This document shows, in pieces, positions 10,788 through 18,310 of a stretch of 59,939 nt of DNA. The stretch covers positions 1 to 59,939 of the forward strand of contig NZ_CADEPL010000057.1 of NCBI RefSeq assembly GCF_902829295.1, given 5' to 3'. Origin of the DNA: Vogesella oryzae. GTDB taxonomy: Bacteria > Pseudomonadota > Gammaproteobacteria > Burkholderiales > Chromobacteriaceae. Below the pieces are notes generated by a model, which saw only the letters and a program-made list of their open reading frames with translations, was not told where the DNA came from and searched no databases. Positions within the stretch are counted from its first letter, which is position 1. The number at the start of each line of letters is the position of its first letter. A program made the translations under genes and the position numbers.

Positions 10788-10864
10788 GGGCCTTTAGCTC
10801 AGTTGGTTAGAGCAGAGGACTCATAATCCTTTGGTCGCGGGTTCGAGCCCCGCAGGGCCCACCA
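10788..10864 (+). tRNA. ileX: tRNA with CAU anticodon, probably tRNA-Ile2
   Basis: The 77-base gene folds as a full cloverleaf: acceptor GGGCCTT with AGGGCCC (one G-U pair), D-arm AGCTCAGTTGGTTAGAGCA, anticodon loop CTCATAA, T-arm GCGGG/CCCGC, and an encoded CCA. A CAU anticodon is read by Met tRNAs or by the minor Ile tRNA whose C34 is changed to lysidine by TilS. The TTTGGTCGC variable/T-arm region and the position just after rpoD match E. coli ileX, so tRNA-Ile2 is favoured over elongator tRNA-Met. It is not an initiator: it lacks the unpaired 1-72 end. Confidence 0.85.
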
Positions 10865-10871
10865 AGTATAA

Positions 10872-10905
10872 AAAAGGACTTGCAGAGCATTCTGCAAGTC
10901 CTTTT
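10872..10905 (+). terminator. Terminator of the tRNA gene
   Basis: AAAAGGACTTGCAGA pairs perfectly with TCTGCAAGTCCTTTT around GCAT, followed by more T. It begins 8 bases after the CCA end. Confidence 0.9.
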
Positions 10906-10971
10906 CATTTGCGGCCCCTCTACACTCGCGCTATGGCAGTCAGGGCAAGGTGTTATCCACCCACCGCATCC

Positions 10972-11004
10972 AAAAAAAAGCCACCGCACTGCGGTGGCTT
11001 TTTT
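10972..11004. terminator. Intrinsic terminator (mainly for the reductase gene)
   Basis: AAAAAGCCACCGCA and TGCGGTGGCTTTTT form a perfect stem with A and T runs on both sides. It lies 36 bases beyond the stop of the minus-strand reductase gene at 11040. Confidence 0.85.
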
Positions 11005-11039
11005 ACTGGCCATGTGGCATGACCTCGTTTACGGCCGGC

Positions 11040-12068
11040 TTATTTGCTGCCGCTCATGTCTTTGGACAGGAAGAAGGCATCGGAGAAGAACTCGTCTTCC
11101 GACAAACCACGCTCGGCGATAAACGATTTGTGCGCAGCCTCCACCATGATCGGTGCGCCGCAGGCATAGACCTGGTATCCGGCCAGCGACTCGAAATCAT
11201 CCAGTACTGCCTGGTGAACGAAACCGGTGCGGCCAACCCAGTTGTGCTCCGGCAGCGCATCCGACACCACCGGGATAAAGGTGATGTTGCTGTTCTCTGC
11301 CTGCCACTTGGCCGCCAGCTCCGCCATGTACAGGTCTGCCGGCGTGCGGGCACCCCAGTAGAACACGATCGGGCGGGTGATGCCGTGGTGGATAGCATGC
11401 TCGATGATGCCCTTGATCGGCGCAAAACCGGTACCGCTGGCCACCATGATGATCGGCTTGTCGGAGTCCTCGCGCAGGAAGAACGAGCCCAGCGGCCCCT
11501 TAAAGCGCATGATCTCTTTTTCCTTCATCGCGCTGAACACGTAGTCGGAGAAAGAACCGCCCGGCTGGTGGCGGATGTGCAGTTCGATGAAGGCATCGTC
11601 ATGCGGCGCATTGGCGATCGAGAAACTGCGCTTTTTGCCATCCTTCATCAGGATATCGATGTACTGCCCGGCCATGAACTGCAGACGCTCGGATACCGGC
11701 AATTTGAGCTTGAGCACGGCAACGTCGTGAATCTTCTCGATCAACTCGACACGGCATGGCAGGGTCTTGATCTGGATATCGCCGATACCGGCCAGCTCGC
11801 GCGCCTCGATGGTAATGTCGCCCTTGGGCTTGGCGCAGCAGAACAGCGCCATACCCTGTGCGCGGTCAGCCGCGGACAAAGCCTTGTCCTGCGCACCACC
11901 GTGCTCGACATCACCCTCGACAACCTTGCCCTTGCATGCGCCGCAGGCGCCATCGCGGCAACCGTACGGCAGGCCGACATTTTGGCGCAGCGCCGCTTCC
12001 AGAATGGTTTCATGCGCTTCTACGCCAAAAGAATGGCCACTGGGAAGCACCTTTACCTGACACGTCAT
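11040..12068 (-). CDS. 2Fe-2S / FAD / NAD(P)H oxidoreductase (CDP-glucoseen-reductase-like)
   Basis: The 342-residue protein joins an N-terminal plant-type ferredoxin domain (Cys37, Cys42, Cys45, then Cys77) to a ferredoxin-NADP reductase module. FAD-binding RSFSIAN lies near residue 145 and NAD(P)-binding VASGTGFAPIKG near 225. This layout is that of AscD/RfbI-type CDP-6-deoxy-delta-3,4-glucoseen reductases and of phenol or methane monooxygenase reductases. No sugar-nucleotide or oxygenase gene is nearby, so the electron acceptor is unknown. All cofactor residues look intact. Its start lies 34 bases from the divergent SDR gene. Confidence 0.85.
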   Translation of the reverse strand: MTCQVKVLPSGHSFGVEAHETILEAALRQNVGLPYGCRDGACGACKGKVVEGDVEHGGAQDKALSAADRAQGMALFCCAKPKGDITIEARELAGIGDIQIKTLPCRVELIEKIHDVAVLKLKLPVSERLQFMAGQYIDILMKDGKKRSFSIANAPHDDAFIELHIRHQPGGSFSDYVFSAMKEKEIMRFKGPLGSFFLREDSDKPIIMVASGTGFAPIKGIIEHAIHHGITRPIVFYWGARTPADLYMAELAAKWQAENSNITFIPVVSDALPEHNWVGRTGFVHQAVLDDFESLAGYQVYACGAPIMVEAAHKSFIAERGLSEDEFFSDAFFLSKDMSGSK

Positions 12069-12102
12069 CTCGATCCCTTAAACTCTCGCTAGAATGGCTG
12101 CT

Positions 12103-12975
12103 ATGCGAACCTTGCTCATCATCGGCGCCGGCGACATCGCCCGACGCGCCCTGCCCCAGCTGACACGCCACTGGCGCGTCATCGTCCTACTACGCGATCC
12201 GGAAAAAGCCCGGCTATGGCGCGAAGGCGGTGCGATGCCGCTACTGGCTGATCTGGACGTTGGCCGCAGCCTGTCCCGTCTGGCAGGTCTGGCCGATGCC
12301 GTACTGTACACCGCACCGCCGCCGGATAGCGGCAACCAAGACCCCAGATTGCGCAAGGTATTGTCGCAACTGGCAAAAACGGCGAGTCTACCACAGCGTA
12401 TCGTCTACATCAGCACCAGCGGCGTCTACGGTAATGCCGCTGGCGAATGGCTGGACGAAACCCACCCCTTGCAGCCGCAAAGCCCGCGCGCGCAGCGCCG
12501 GGTCGATGCGGAACGCCAGCTGCGTGCCTTTGCCATGCTGCATAGCTGCGCGCTGACCATCCTGCGCGCGCCCGGCATCTATGCGGCCAACCGTTTGCCA
12601 TTGTCGCGCTTCGCCAGCCAGACACCGCTGATCGACGCTGACGAAGACAGCATAAGCAATCATATCCATGCCGATGATCTGGCCCGATTATGCGTAGCCG
12701 CATTGCAGCAGACTCGCGGCGGCATCCGCATCTATAACGCCAGCGATAGCCAGCCACTGCCGGTAGGCACCTGGTACGACAAGCTGGCTGATACGCTGGG
12801 CTACCCGCGGCTGCCACGCCTGCCGCGCGCGCAAGTACAGCAACGGGTTTCTCCCGGGCTGTGGTCGTTCATGGCCGAGTCACGGCGACTGAGCAATACC
12901 CGCCTGCTGCGCGAATTGCCGGGCTGCCTGCATTACCCGACGGTGGACACGCTGCTGGCTGAACTCCGGACCTGA
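12103..12975 (+). CDS. NAD(P)-binding SDR-type epimerase/dehydratase family protein
   Basis: The 290-residue protein has an N-terminal Rossmann nucleotide-binding start (TLLIIGAGDIARR), an STSGVYG segment near residue 107 that holds the Tyr region of extended SDRs, and a C-terminal substrate part. The classic YxxxK lysine is not evident, as in the E. coli YeeZ subgroup, so catalysis is uncertain. ATG 12103 puts the first beta strand at the very start; an in-frame ATG at 12094 is possible. Neither has a clear Shine-Dalgarno sequence. It diverges from the reductase gene; whether the two cooperate is unknown. Confidence 0.8.
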   Translation: MRTLLIIGAGDIARRALPQLTRHWRVIVLLRDPEKARLWREGGAMPLLADLDVGRSLSRLAGLADAVLYTAPPPDSGNQDPRLRKVLSQLAKTASLPQRIVYISTSGVYGNAAGEWLDETHPLQPQSPRAQRRVDAERQLRAFAMLHSCALTILRAPGIYAANRLPLSRFASQTPLIDADEDSISNHIHADDLARLCVAALQQTRGGIRIYNASDSQPLPVGTWYDKLADTLGYPRLPRLPRAQVQQRVSPGLWSFMAESRRLSNTRLLRELPGCLHYPTVDTLLAELRT

Positions 12976-13066
12976 CGACCGAGGTTGGCCGCGTGCGTGG
13001 CGCCCTACCCGAGCGCCGCAAGATTCGGTAACATCGCGATCTTTTTGCAGTTTTTGAGTGACGAGC

Positions 13067-13747
13067 ATGGAAAATCCGGCCTTCAACCGCGCCATTCGCA
13101 GCTTCGTGCTGCGTCAGGGCCATCTGACCGCCTCGCAGCAGCGCGCCATCGACGAAGGCATGCCACGCTGGGGTATCGACTATCAGCCGCAGGCGCTGGA
13201 TCTGGCCCAGGCATTCGGCCGTGAAGCGCCGAAAATCATGGAAATCGGCTTCGGCATGGGCACCGCCACCGCCGAGATCGCAGCGGCCAACCCGCAGAAC
13301 GACTACCTGGGTGTAGAAGTACACTCGCCGGGCGTCGGCAACCTGTGCAAATTGATCGCCGAGCAGAATCTGAGCAACCTGCGCCTGATCCGTCACGATG
13401 CGGTTGAGGTGATGGACAATATGCTGCCGGATGGCTGTCTGGATGGCGTGCATATTTTCTTCCCGGACCCGTGGCACAAGAAGCGCCACAACAAGCGCCG
13501 CCTGATCCAGGCACCATTCATCGAAAAGCTGGTGAAGAAGCTCAAGCCCGGTGGCTACCTGCATGCCGCCACCGACTGGGAAGACTATGCGATCCAGATC
13601 ATGGAAGTATTCAGCAGCAATCCCGACTTGCAGAACTCCGCCGAGGGTTATGCACCGCGTCCGGACTACCGCCCGCTAACCAAGTTCGAAGCGCGCGGCA
13701 TCCGTCTGGGACACGGCGTGTGGGACATCGTGTTCACCCGCAAGTAA
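13067..13747 (+). CDS. trmB: tRNA (guanine-N7)-methyltransferase
   Basis: TrmB methylates N7 of G46 in the tRNA variable loop using S-adenosylmethionine. The 226-residue protein shows the SAM-binding motif [11 protein letters not shown] near residue 55, the [15 protein letters not shown] signature near 138-152, and the C-terminal TKFEARG motif. ATG 13067 is preferred; GTG at 13058 is an in-frame alternative. It follows the SDR gene after 91 bases and ends at a strong two-way terminator. Confidence 0.95.
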   Translation: MENPAFNRAIRSFVLRQGHLTASQQRAIDEGMPRWGIDYQPQALDLAQAFGREAPKIMEIGFGMGTATAEIAAANPQNDYLGVEVHSPGVGNLCKLIAEQNLSNLRLIRHDAVEVMDNMLPDGCLDGVHIFFPDPWHKKRHNKRRLIQAPFIEKLVKKLKPGGYLHAATDWEDYAIQIMEVFSSNPDLQNSAEGYAPRPDYRPLTKFEARGIRLGHGVWDIVFTRK

Positions 13748-13763
13748 GTCGTACCGGTACGCA

Positions 13764-13801
13764 ACAAAGCGGCCAACCTGCTTCCAGGTTGGCCGCTTTG
13801 T
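13764..13801. terminator. Bidirectional terminator built from two GTTGGCCGC words
   Basis: Seventeen perfectly paired bases on each side of CTTC carry GCGGCCAAC (13769-13777) and GTTGGCCGC (13788-13796), with A and T runs outside. It lies between the convergent trmB and glutathione peroxidase genes and can stop both. Use of a repeated word as the terminator stem mirrors DNA uptake sequences in Neisseria. Confidence 0.9.
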
Positions 13802-13821
13802 TTTGCCACACCCAATACTGC

Positions 13822-14307
13822 TCAAGCCGCCGCGTTGAGTAGTACCTCGATATCCGGCAGCAATTCGTGCGGCTCGGCTGCCGGCTCGTAGCGCTTGACC
13901 AGCCGCCCTTTGCGGTCGATCAGGAACTTGGTGAAATTCCACTTCACCGGATGCGGGTGGCCGTTGTCGACGCCGGTCAGCCAGCGCCATAACGGACTGG
14001 CGGCGGCACCATTGACATCACCCTTCTCGAACAGAGGGAAACTGGTTCCGAAACGGCTACTGCAGAAAGCGGCGATAGCGGCGGCATCGCCCGGCTCCTG
14101 GCCGCCAAACTGGTTACAGGGAAAGGCCAGCACGGTAAAACCGCGGGCGGCCAACGCCTCCTGCAGCTCCTGCAGGCCGGCATACTGGCGGGTATAGCCG
14201 CACTCGCTGGCGGTGTTGACGATCAGCACCACCTGCCCGATGTAGTCGGCCAGCGGCTGCTGGCGGCCAGCCCAGAGGTTGGCCGTGAAGTTGGCAAGCG
14301 TGGTCAT
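13822..14307 (-). CDS. Glutathione peroxidase family protein
   Basis: The 161-residue thioredoxin-fold enzyme reduces peroxides. Family motifs are intact: NTASECGYT with peroxidatic Cys36 (Cys in place of selenocysteine), FPCNQFGGQEPG near residue 79, and WNFTKFLID near 125 carrying the Trp-Asn pair. Bacterial Cys members often use thioredoxin rather than glutathione, so the reductant is uncertain. No signal peptide is seen, so it is cytoplasmic. It diverges from the DUF1841 gene. Confidence 0.93.
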   Translation of the reverse strand: MTTLANFTANLWAGRQQPLADYIGQVVLIVNTASECGYTRQYAGLQELQEALAARGFTVLAFPCNQFGGQEPGDAAAIAAFCSSRFGTSFPLFEKGDVNGAAASPLWRWLTGVDNGHPHPVKWNFTKFLIDRKGRLVKRYEPAAEPHELLPDIEVLLNAAA

Positions 14308-14329
14308 GGTGGGATTGCCCTCGTATAAT
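14301..14329 (+). promoter_or_regulatory. Promoter for the DUF1841 gene
   Basis: TGGTCA (14301-14306) and a perfect TATAAT (14324-14329) are 17 bases apart, 31 bases before the ATG at 14361. The -35 overlaps the start codon of the divergent peroxidase gene. Confidence 0.65.
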
Positions 14330-14360
14330 GCTGATTTTCCGAGTTATTCAGTCAACAATC

Positions 14361-14837
14361 ATGTTCGCACCCAGCCGGCAGGATGCCCGCCGATTCTTTT
14401 TCGACACCTGGAACAAGCAGCAAGCCGGTCACCCGCTGAGCGACCTGGAAAAACTGCTGGCCACGGTGATTGCCGCCCATCCGGAATACCATGCCATCCT
14501 GGCCCGCCCCGAGCAGTACGGCGAGCGCGAGTGGTTACCGGAACAGGGGGAAACCAACCCCTTCATGCACATGAGCATGCACCTGGCGGTAGAAGAGCAG
14601 CTCTCCATCGACCAGCCCTTCGGCATCCGCACGCTGTACCAGCAACTGCTGACCAAACACGGCAATGAACACGACGCCCAGCATGATGTAATCGACTGCC
14701 TGGGCGAGATGATCTGGCAGGCACAACGCTACGGCGGCGGTCCGGACGTCAACGTGTACCTGAGCTGCATCCGCGGCAAGCTGGGGCTGGATCCGGAAGA
14801 TGAACGCCGTCTGAATCTGAAGGACATGGACGACTGA
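14361..14837 (+). CDS. DUF1841 family protein
   Basis: This 158-residue soluble protein matches the uncharacterised DUF1841 family of betaproteobacteria and relatives. Typical parts are FAPSRQDARRFFFDTW at the start, the HPEYHAIL segment and NPFMHMSMHLAVEEQ with several His and Met residues near 75-90. It has no signal peptide or membrane segment and no recognisable catalytic motif. ATG 14361 is used because the family begins there, although the frame is open from 14328. The function is unknown. Confidence 0.85.
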   Translation: MFAPSRQDARRFFFDTWNKQQAGHPLSDLEKLLATVIAAHPEYHAILARPEQYGEREWLPEQGETNPFMHMSMHLAVEEQLSIDQPFGIRTLYQQLLTKHGNEHDAQHDVIDCLGEMIWQAQRYGGGPDVNVYLSCIRGKLGLDPEDERRLNLKDMDD

Positions 14838-14862
14838 TTCCATCACCGGAACAGCACAGACC

Positions 14863-14888
14863 AGGGACCGCTTTGCCGGTCCCTTTGT
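14863..14888 (+). terminator. Terminator after DUF1841 gene
   Basis: AGGGACCG and CGGTCCCT pair around a short loop and are followed by TTGTT. It begins 26 bases after the stop codon. Confidence 0.75.
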
Positions 14889-15109
14889 TATGGTCAAGCC
14901 CCCCTGCTTTTGCAAGCCGGCAAAAAGCCTCCCGATATTCCCATGCCATGAGAGCGCGAAGTGGCGGCTGCCGGAGCTGGGTCGCAAGCGGTATCACGGA
15001 AGCACTAGCCCTAGCTGGATGTCTAGCCGCGCGCCAGCCAGACGCCAACCGGACGACATCCTGCGAAGATTGCTAACCCTGGCCAGCTGGATGCACTATC
15101 CGTGCAGAC
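14889..15109. other. Intergenic stretch without a supported gene
   Basis: Short open frames here have no ribosome site, family resemblance or codon signal. Three CTAG tetranucleotides, normally rare in proteobacteria, lie within about 30 bases near 15003-15034; I cannot assign them a meaning. With the flanking terminators the gene-free stretch is 326 bases. Confidence 0.5.
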
Positions 15110-15142
15110 AACAAAAAACCCGCCATTGGCGGGTTTTTTGTT
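15110..15142. terminator. Terminator of the 2-hydroxyacid dehydrogenase gene
   Basis: AACAAAAAACCCGCCA and its complement TTGGCGGGTTTTTTGTT form an almost loopless stem with A and T runs. It lies about 20 bases beyond the minus-strand stop at 15164 and can work both ways. Confidence 0.85.
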
Positions 15143-15163
15143 GCTGCCGGCGGCACAGGCAGA

Positions 15164-16117
15164 TCAGTCCAGCCGCTGCTGACGCTCGCCGCGCAGGAAC
15201 GACTCGATATTGCCCATCAGTTGCGCGGCCAATCTGTCCATCGCCTCGCGGCTGGCCCAGCCAACGTGCGGGGTGACGATCAGATGCGGCAGGCGGGCTT
15301 TCAGCAACGGATTACCCTCGCGTGGCGGCTCGACCGTCAGCACGTCAAAACCGGCACCACCGAGTTGACCGTACTTCAGCGCCGCAATCAGCGCGTCTTC
15401 ATCCACCAGGCCGCCACGCGCGGTATTCACCAGCACCGAGCCCGGTTTCATCGCCTGCAACTCGCGCTCACCGATCAGGTTGCGGGTCTGTTCGTTCAAC
15501 GGGCAATGCAGCGAGATCACGTCCGAAGTCGCCAGCAGCGTATCGAACGACACATAACCATCACGAACCTCGGCAGCGCCCTTGCGTTCGCCGAACTGCA
15601 CCTGCATGCCGAAGGCACGCGCCCGCGCCGCCATCTGCTGCCCGATGCCACCGCTGCCGAAAATGCCCAGCGTGGCTCCTTGCAGATCACGGATCGGCGC
15701 GCCGAAGTGACAGAACTGCGGCGCATTCTGCCAGACGCCGGCGGCCACATCGCGCTGGTAGGCCGGCAAATTGCGCATCAGCGCCATCATCAGCATGAAG
15801 GCATGCTCGGCCACGGTGGCATCGCCGTAATTACGGATATTGGCCACGGCAATGCCCTGCCGGCGACAGGCATCCAGATCGATATGGTTATAACCGGTAG
15901 CGGCAATGGCCAGCATCCGGAGATGCGGCAATGCGGCCAACGTGGCGGCGTCGAACGGTACCTTGTTGGTAATGACGATATCGGCATCGGCACAGTGCGC
16001 GACGATCTGCTCGCGACTGGTGGCGGGATACTCGCGATAGCGGTGCGGCAGGCTACAAACGGGAACCGGGACAGGCAAGCTGTCCCGGTCCAGAAACACG
16101 ATGGAAGGTACGGTCAT
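15164..16117 (-). CDS. D-2-hydroxyacid dehydrogenase (hydroxypyruvate reductase type)
   Basis: The 317-residue enzyme is a member of the D-isomer-specific 2-hydroxyacid dehydrogenases, which interconvert 2-keto and D-2-hydroxy acids with NAD(P)H. The Rossmann motif GIFGSGGIGQQMA lies near residue 150. The catalytic Arg is in NTARGGLVDE near 232, the Glu in DVLTVEPP near 262, and the His in TPHVGWAS near 287. Overall it resembles glycerate dehydrogenase/hydroxypyruvate reductase, but substrate is inferred. It lies 12 bases downstream of the DUF2189 membrane gene on the same strand. Confidence 0.88.
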   Translation of the reverse strand: MTVPSIVFLDRDSLPVPVPVCSLPHRYREYPATSREQIVAHCADADIVITNKVPFDAATLAALPHLRMLAIAATGYNHIDLDACRRQGIAVANIRNYGDATVAEHAFMLMMALMRNLPAYQRDVAAGVWQNAPQFCHFGAPIRDLQGATLGIFGSGGIGQQMAARARAFGMQVQFGERKGAAEVRDGYVSFDTLLATSDVISLHCPLNEQTRNLIGERELQAMKPGSVLVNTARGGLVDEDALIAALKYGQLGGAGFDVLTVEPPREGNPLLKARLPHLIVTPHVGWASREAMDRLAAQLMGNIESFLRGERQQRLD

Positions 16118-16129
16118 GTGCTGGCGGGT

Positions 16130-16906
16130 CTAGTGCTCATAAGTAATCAGGGCGCGGTAGGCGTGCCAGCTGGACAGACCGATCAGCGGGGTGACCAGTA
16201 TCAGCCCGACAAACTGGGTGGCAAACCCGATCGCGGTCAGAGCCACGATGATAGCCGCCCATACCAGCATCGTCAGCAGATTGTGATATACCGCCTGCAC
16301 ACTCATTACCATGGCGGTAATGGTGTCCACTTCTTTATCCAGCAGCATCGGGATCGCGCACACGCTCAGCGAGAACACCGCAGCGGCAAACAGGAAGCCG
16401 GTACCGAACCAGGCAATAAGGAAAGTGAGGTTTTCCTGGGTGAAGGCATTGGTCACCAGCGAGTCCAGCGTTGGCACGCTGGTTTCGTAGAACAGCGCAA
16501 ACATCAGCAGCGAAACACGGAACCAGCCGAATACCATCACGGCCAGCAATACGGCGTAGAGCGAGAAGCCGGGCATATTGCTGCGCCAGGCCGCCATGCT
16601 GTGTGCCAGCCGTACCCTGCCGCCGTTGAACGCCTCCAGCTGCCGCGAGATGTCATACAGACCGATGGCCATGAATGGCCCCGCCAGCAGAAACAGCGCG
16701 GCCAGCGTGATCATGTACTCGGGGGCATAACTGAAATACATATTGAGCAGGTAGCCCATCAGAACGAATGCCGCGCCGTAAAACATTGAATCGGCCGGCG
16801 CGCGCTTCAGGTCTTGCCATCCCAGCTTCAGCCACTGCAGTGGCTGCCCGACTGAAACATGGCGGACGACAATATGCTCGTTACTGGGCAGGTGTGTGAT
16901 GTCCAT
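16130..16906 (-). CDS. DUF2189 family integral membrane protein
   Basis: This 258-residue inner-membrane protein has about six hydrophobic segments after a short soluble N-terminus. It matches the uncharacterised DUF2189 family of proteobacteria (VGQPLQWLKLGWQDLKRAP near residue 20, GPFMAIGLYDISRQLE near 75). The function is unknown. It is followed closely by the hydroxyacid dehydrogenase gene, with which it may be transcribed. Confidence 0.85.
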   Translation of the reverse strand: MDITHLPSNEHIVVRHVSVGQPLQWLKLGWQDLKRAPADSMFYGAAFVLMGYLLNMYFSYAPEYMITLAALFLLAGPFMAIGLYDISRQLEAFNGGRVRLAHSMAAWRSNMPGFSLYAVLLAVMVFGWFRVSLLMFALFYETSVPTLDSLVTNAFTQENLTFLIAWFGTGFLFAAAVFSLSVCAIPMLLDKEVDTITAMVMSVQAVYHNLLTMLVWAAIIVALTAIGFATQFVGLILVTPLIGLSSWHAYRALITYEH

Positions 16907-17060
16907 GGTTGTTCCCCTTTGCTGACAGGAGCGTGGTTAAACCGACGACTTGTACCGTTATAAGCCATTGAGCAGCAAAGACAACATCGGCCTTACCGCC
17001 TGCCGATTCACACGGTAGAATGGCCGGCTCAAGACTCACCGCAGCAACGAGGACATAACA

Positions 17061-17387
17061 ATGGCAGAACTGATCATCGAAGACTTGGTCGTTGGCGAAG
17101 GCAGCGAGGCACAGAGCGGCAAGGAAGTGACCGTGCACTACACCGGCTGGCTGACCGATGGCAGCAAATTCGACTCCAGCAAGGATCGCTTCCAGCCCTT
17201 CAGCTTCCCGCTGGGGGCCGGCTACGTGATCAAGGGCTGGGACCAAGGGGTACAAGGCATGAAAGTAGGCGGCAAGCGCAAGCTCACCATCCCGGCCGAA
17301 CTGGGTTATGGCGCCCGCGGCGCCGGTGGCGTGATTCCGCCGAATGCGACCCTGGTGTTTGAGGTAGAACTGCTGCAGGTCGGCTGA
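17061..17387 (+). CDS. FKBP-type peptidyl-prolyl cis-trans isomerase
   Basis: The 108-residue single-domain FKBP speeds proline isomerisation during protein folding. The active-site elements [18 protein letters not shown] (from about residue 22), [20 protein letters not shown] (from about 55), ELGYGARG and [14 protein letters not shown] are all intact. There is no signal peptide, so it is cytoplasmic. A ribosome site GAGGA lies about 8 bases before the ATG. It stands alone between a divergent membrane gene and a terminator. Confidence 0.95.
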   Translation: MAELIIEDLVVGEGSEAQSGKEVTVHYTGWLTDGSKFDSSKDRFQPFSFPLGAGYVIKGWDQGVQGMKVGGKRKLTIPAELGYGARGAGGVIPPNATLVFEVELLQVG

Positions 17388-17405
17388 TCCCGCCGCACAC
17401 CAGAC

Positions 17406-17438
17406 CAAAAAGCCCCGCTCATCAGGCGGGGCTTTTTG
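17406..17438. terminator. Bidirectional terminator between FKBP and DedA genes
   Basis: CAAAAAGCCCCGC and GCGGGGCTTTTTG form a perfect 13-base stem around TCATCAG. The base after it starts a GTTGGCCGC word at 17438-17446. Confidence 0.9.
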
Positions 17439-17453
17439 TTGGCCGCAAACGGC

Positions 17454-18074
17454 TCAGGAGGACTGCTGCTGTGCGGTACGGCGCTTGCGCCACCACACCA
17501 GGGCCAGCACCAGCGCCAGGATAGCCAGCACGATCAGGATACCGGTCTGGCCACGGTGCACCATGGCCATCAGCCAGTCGCGGTTACTGGCGCCGAGATA
17601 ACCCAGATAGACCCAGATCGGCACCGAGATCAGCGCGGCAAAGCCGTCCAGCAGCAAAAAGCGCCAGTACGGAATGCGCCGCGTCAGCCCGGCAGTCAGA
17701 AATATGGGGGAGCGCAGCCCCGGCAGGAAGCGGGCGACAAACAGCCCCCAGTTTCCATCCTTGGCAAACTTTTCCTGCACCGCCTCGAAACGCGACGGCG
17801 TCATCACCTTGGCAATCGGCCGGAAGCGCAAAACCTGGTGGCCGAAGATGCGGCCGGCAAAGAACATGATGCCATCCCCCACCAGCACGCCAGCCATGCC
17901 GACGACAAACATCCAGTGCACATTGGTGTAGCCCAGCCCGGAAATGATGCCGCCGGCCACCAGCGTGATGTCTTCGGGAATCGGCACGCCAAAACCGCAA
18001 ACCAGCAACACGAGGAAGACAGCCAGATAACCGTAGCCAGTAAACAAATCGAGAAGAATCTGCAGGATATCCAT
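17454..18074 (-). CDS. DedA family membrane protein
   Basis: The 206-residue inner-membrane protein has the DedA (SNARE-associated/VTT) core: GFGVPIPEDITLVAGG with its acidic pair near residue 30, and the FVARFLPGLRSPIFLTAG motif near 115 with its arginines. DedA proteins take part in proton-dependent envelope homeostasis, including recycling of lipid carriers such as undecaprenyl phosphate; the substrate of this one cannot be read from sequence. The C-terminus is a membrane segment followed by a short basic tail. Confidence 0.92.
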   Translation of the reverse strand: MDILQILLDLFTGYGYLAVFLVLLVCGFGVPIPEDITLVAGGIISGLGYTNVHWMFVVGMAGVLVGDGIMFFAGRIFGHQVLRFRPIAKVMTPSRFEAVQEKFAKDGNWGLFVARFLPGLRSPIFLTAGLTRRIPYWRFLLLDGFAALISVPIWVYLGYLGASNRDWLMAMVHRGQTGILIVLAILALVLALVWWRKRRTAQQQSS

Positions 18075-18268
18075 GTCAGCCTGACAAACCGTTGATCGGT
18101 CGAAACCACATCAACGTCGCGTCCGGAAAGAGGCAGTTCCACATAGGCGGATACGTCGAGGCAGTTCTGAAACGGCAGCCATCATAACACAGCCCCCCTT
18201 AGCTACCGATTAACGTACTTGCCGCAGGGCAAGAAAACCCGCATCGCCCGATAACCGGTCGCAGACAA

Positions 18269-18293
18269 GAAAAAAGCCGCCAATGGCGGCCTT
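18269..18293 (-). terminator. Terminator after glmM
   Basis: GCCGCCA and TGGCGGC pair around one base, and the minus strand then reads a run of six T. It starts 18 bases past the glmM stop. Confidence 0.85.
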
Positions 18294-18310
18294 TGTCTTC
18301 AAGCGAGCAC

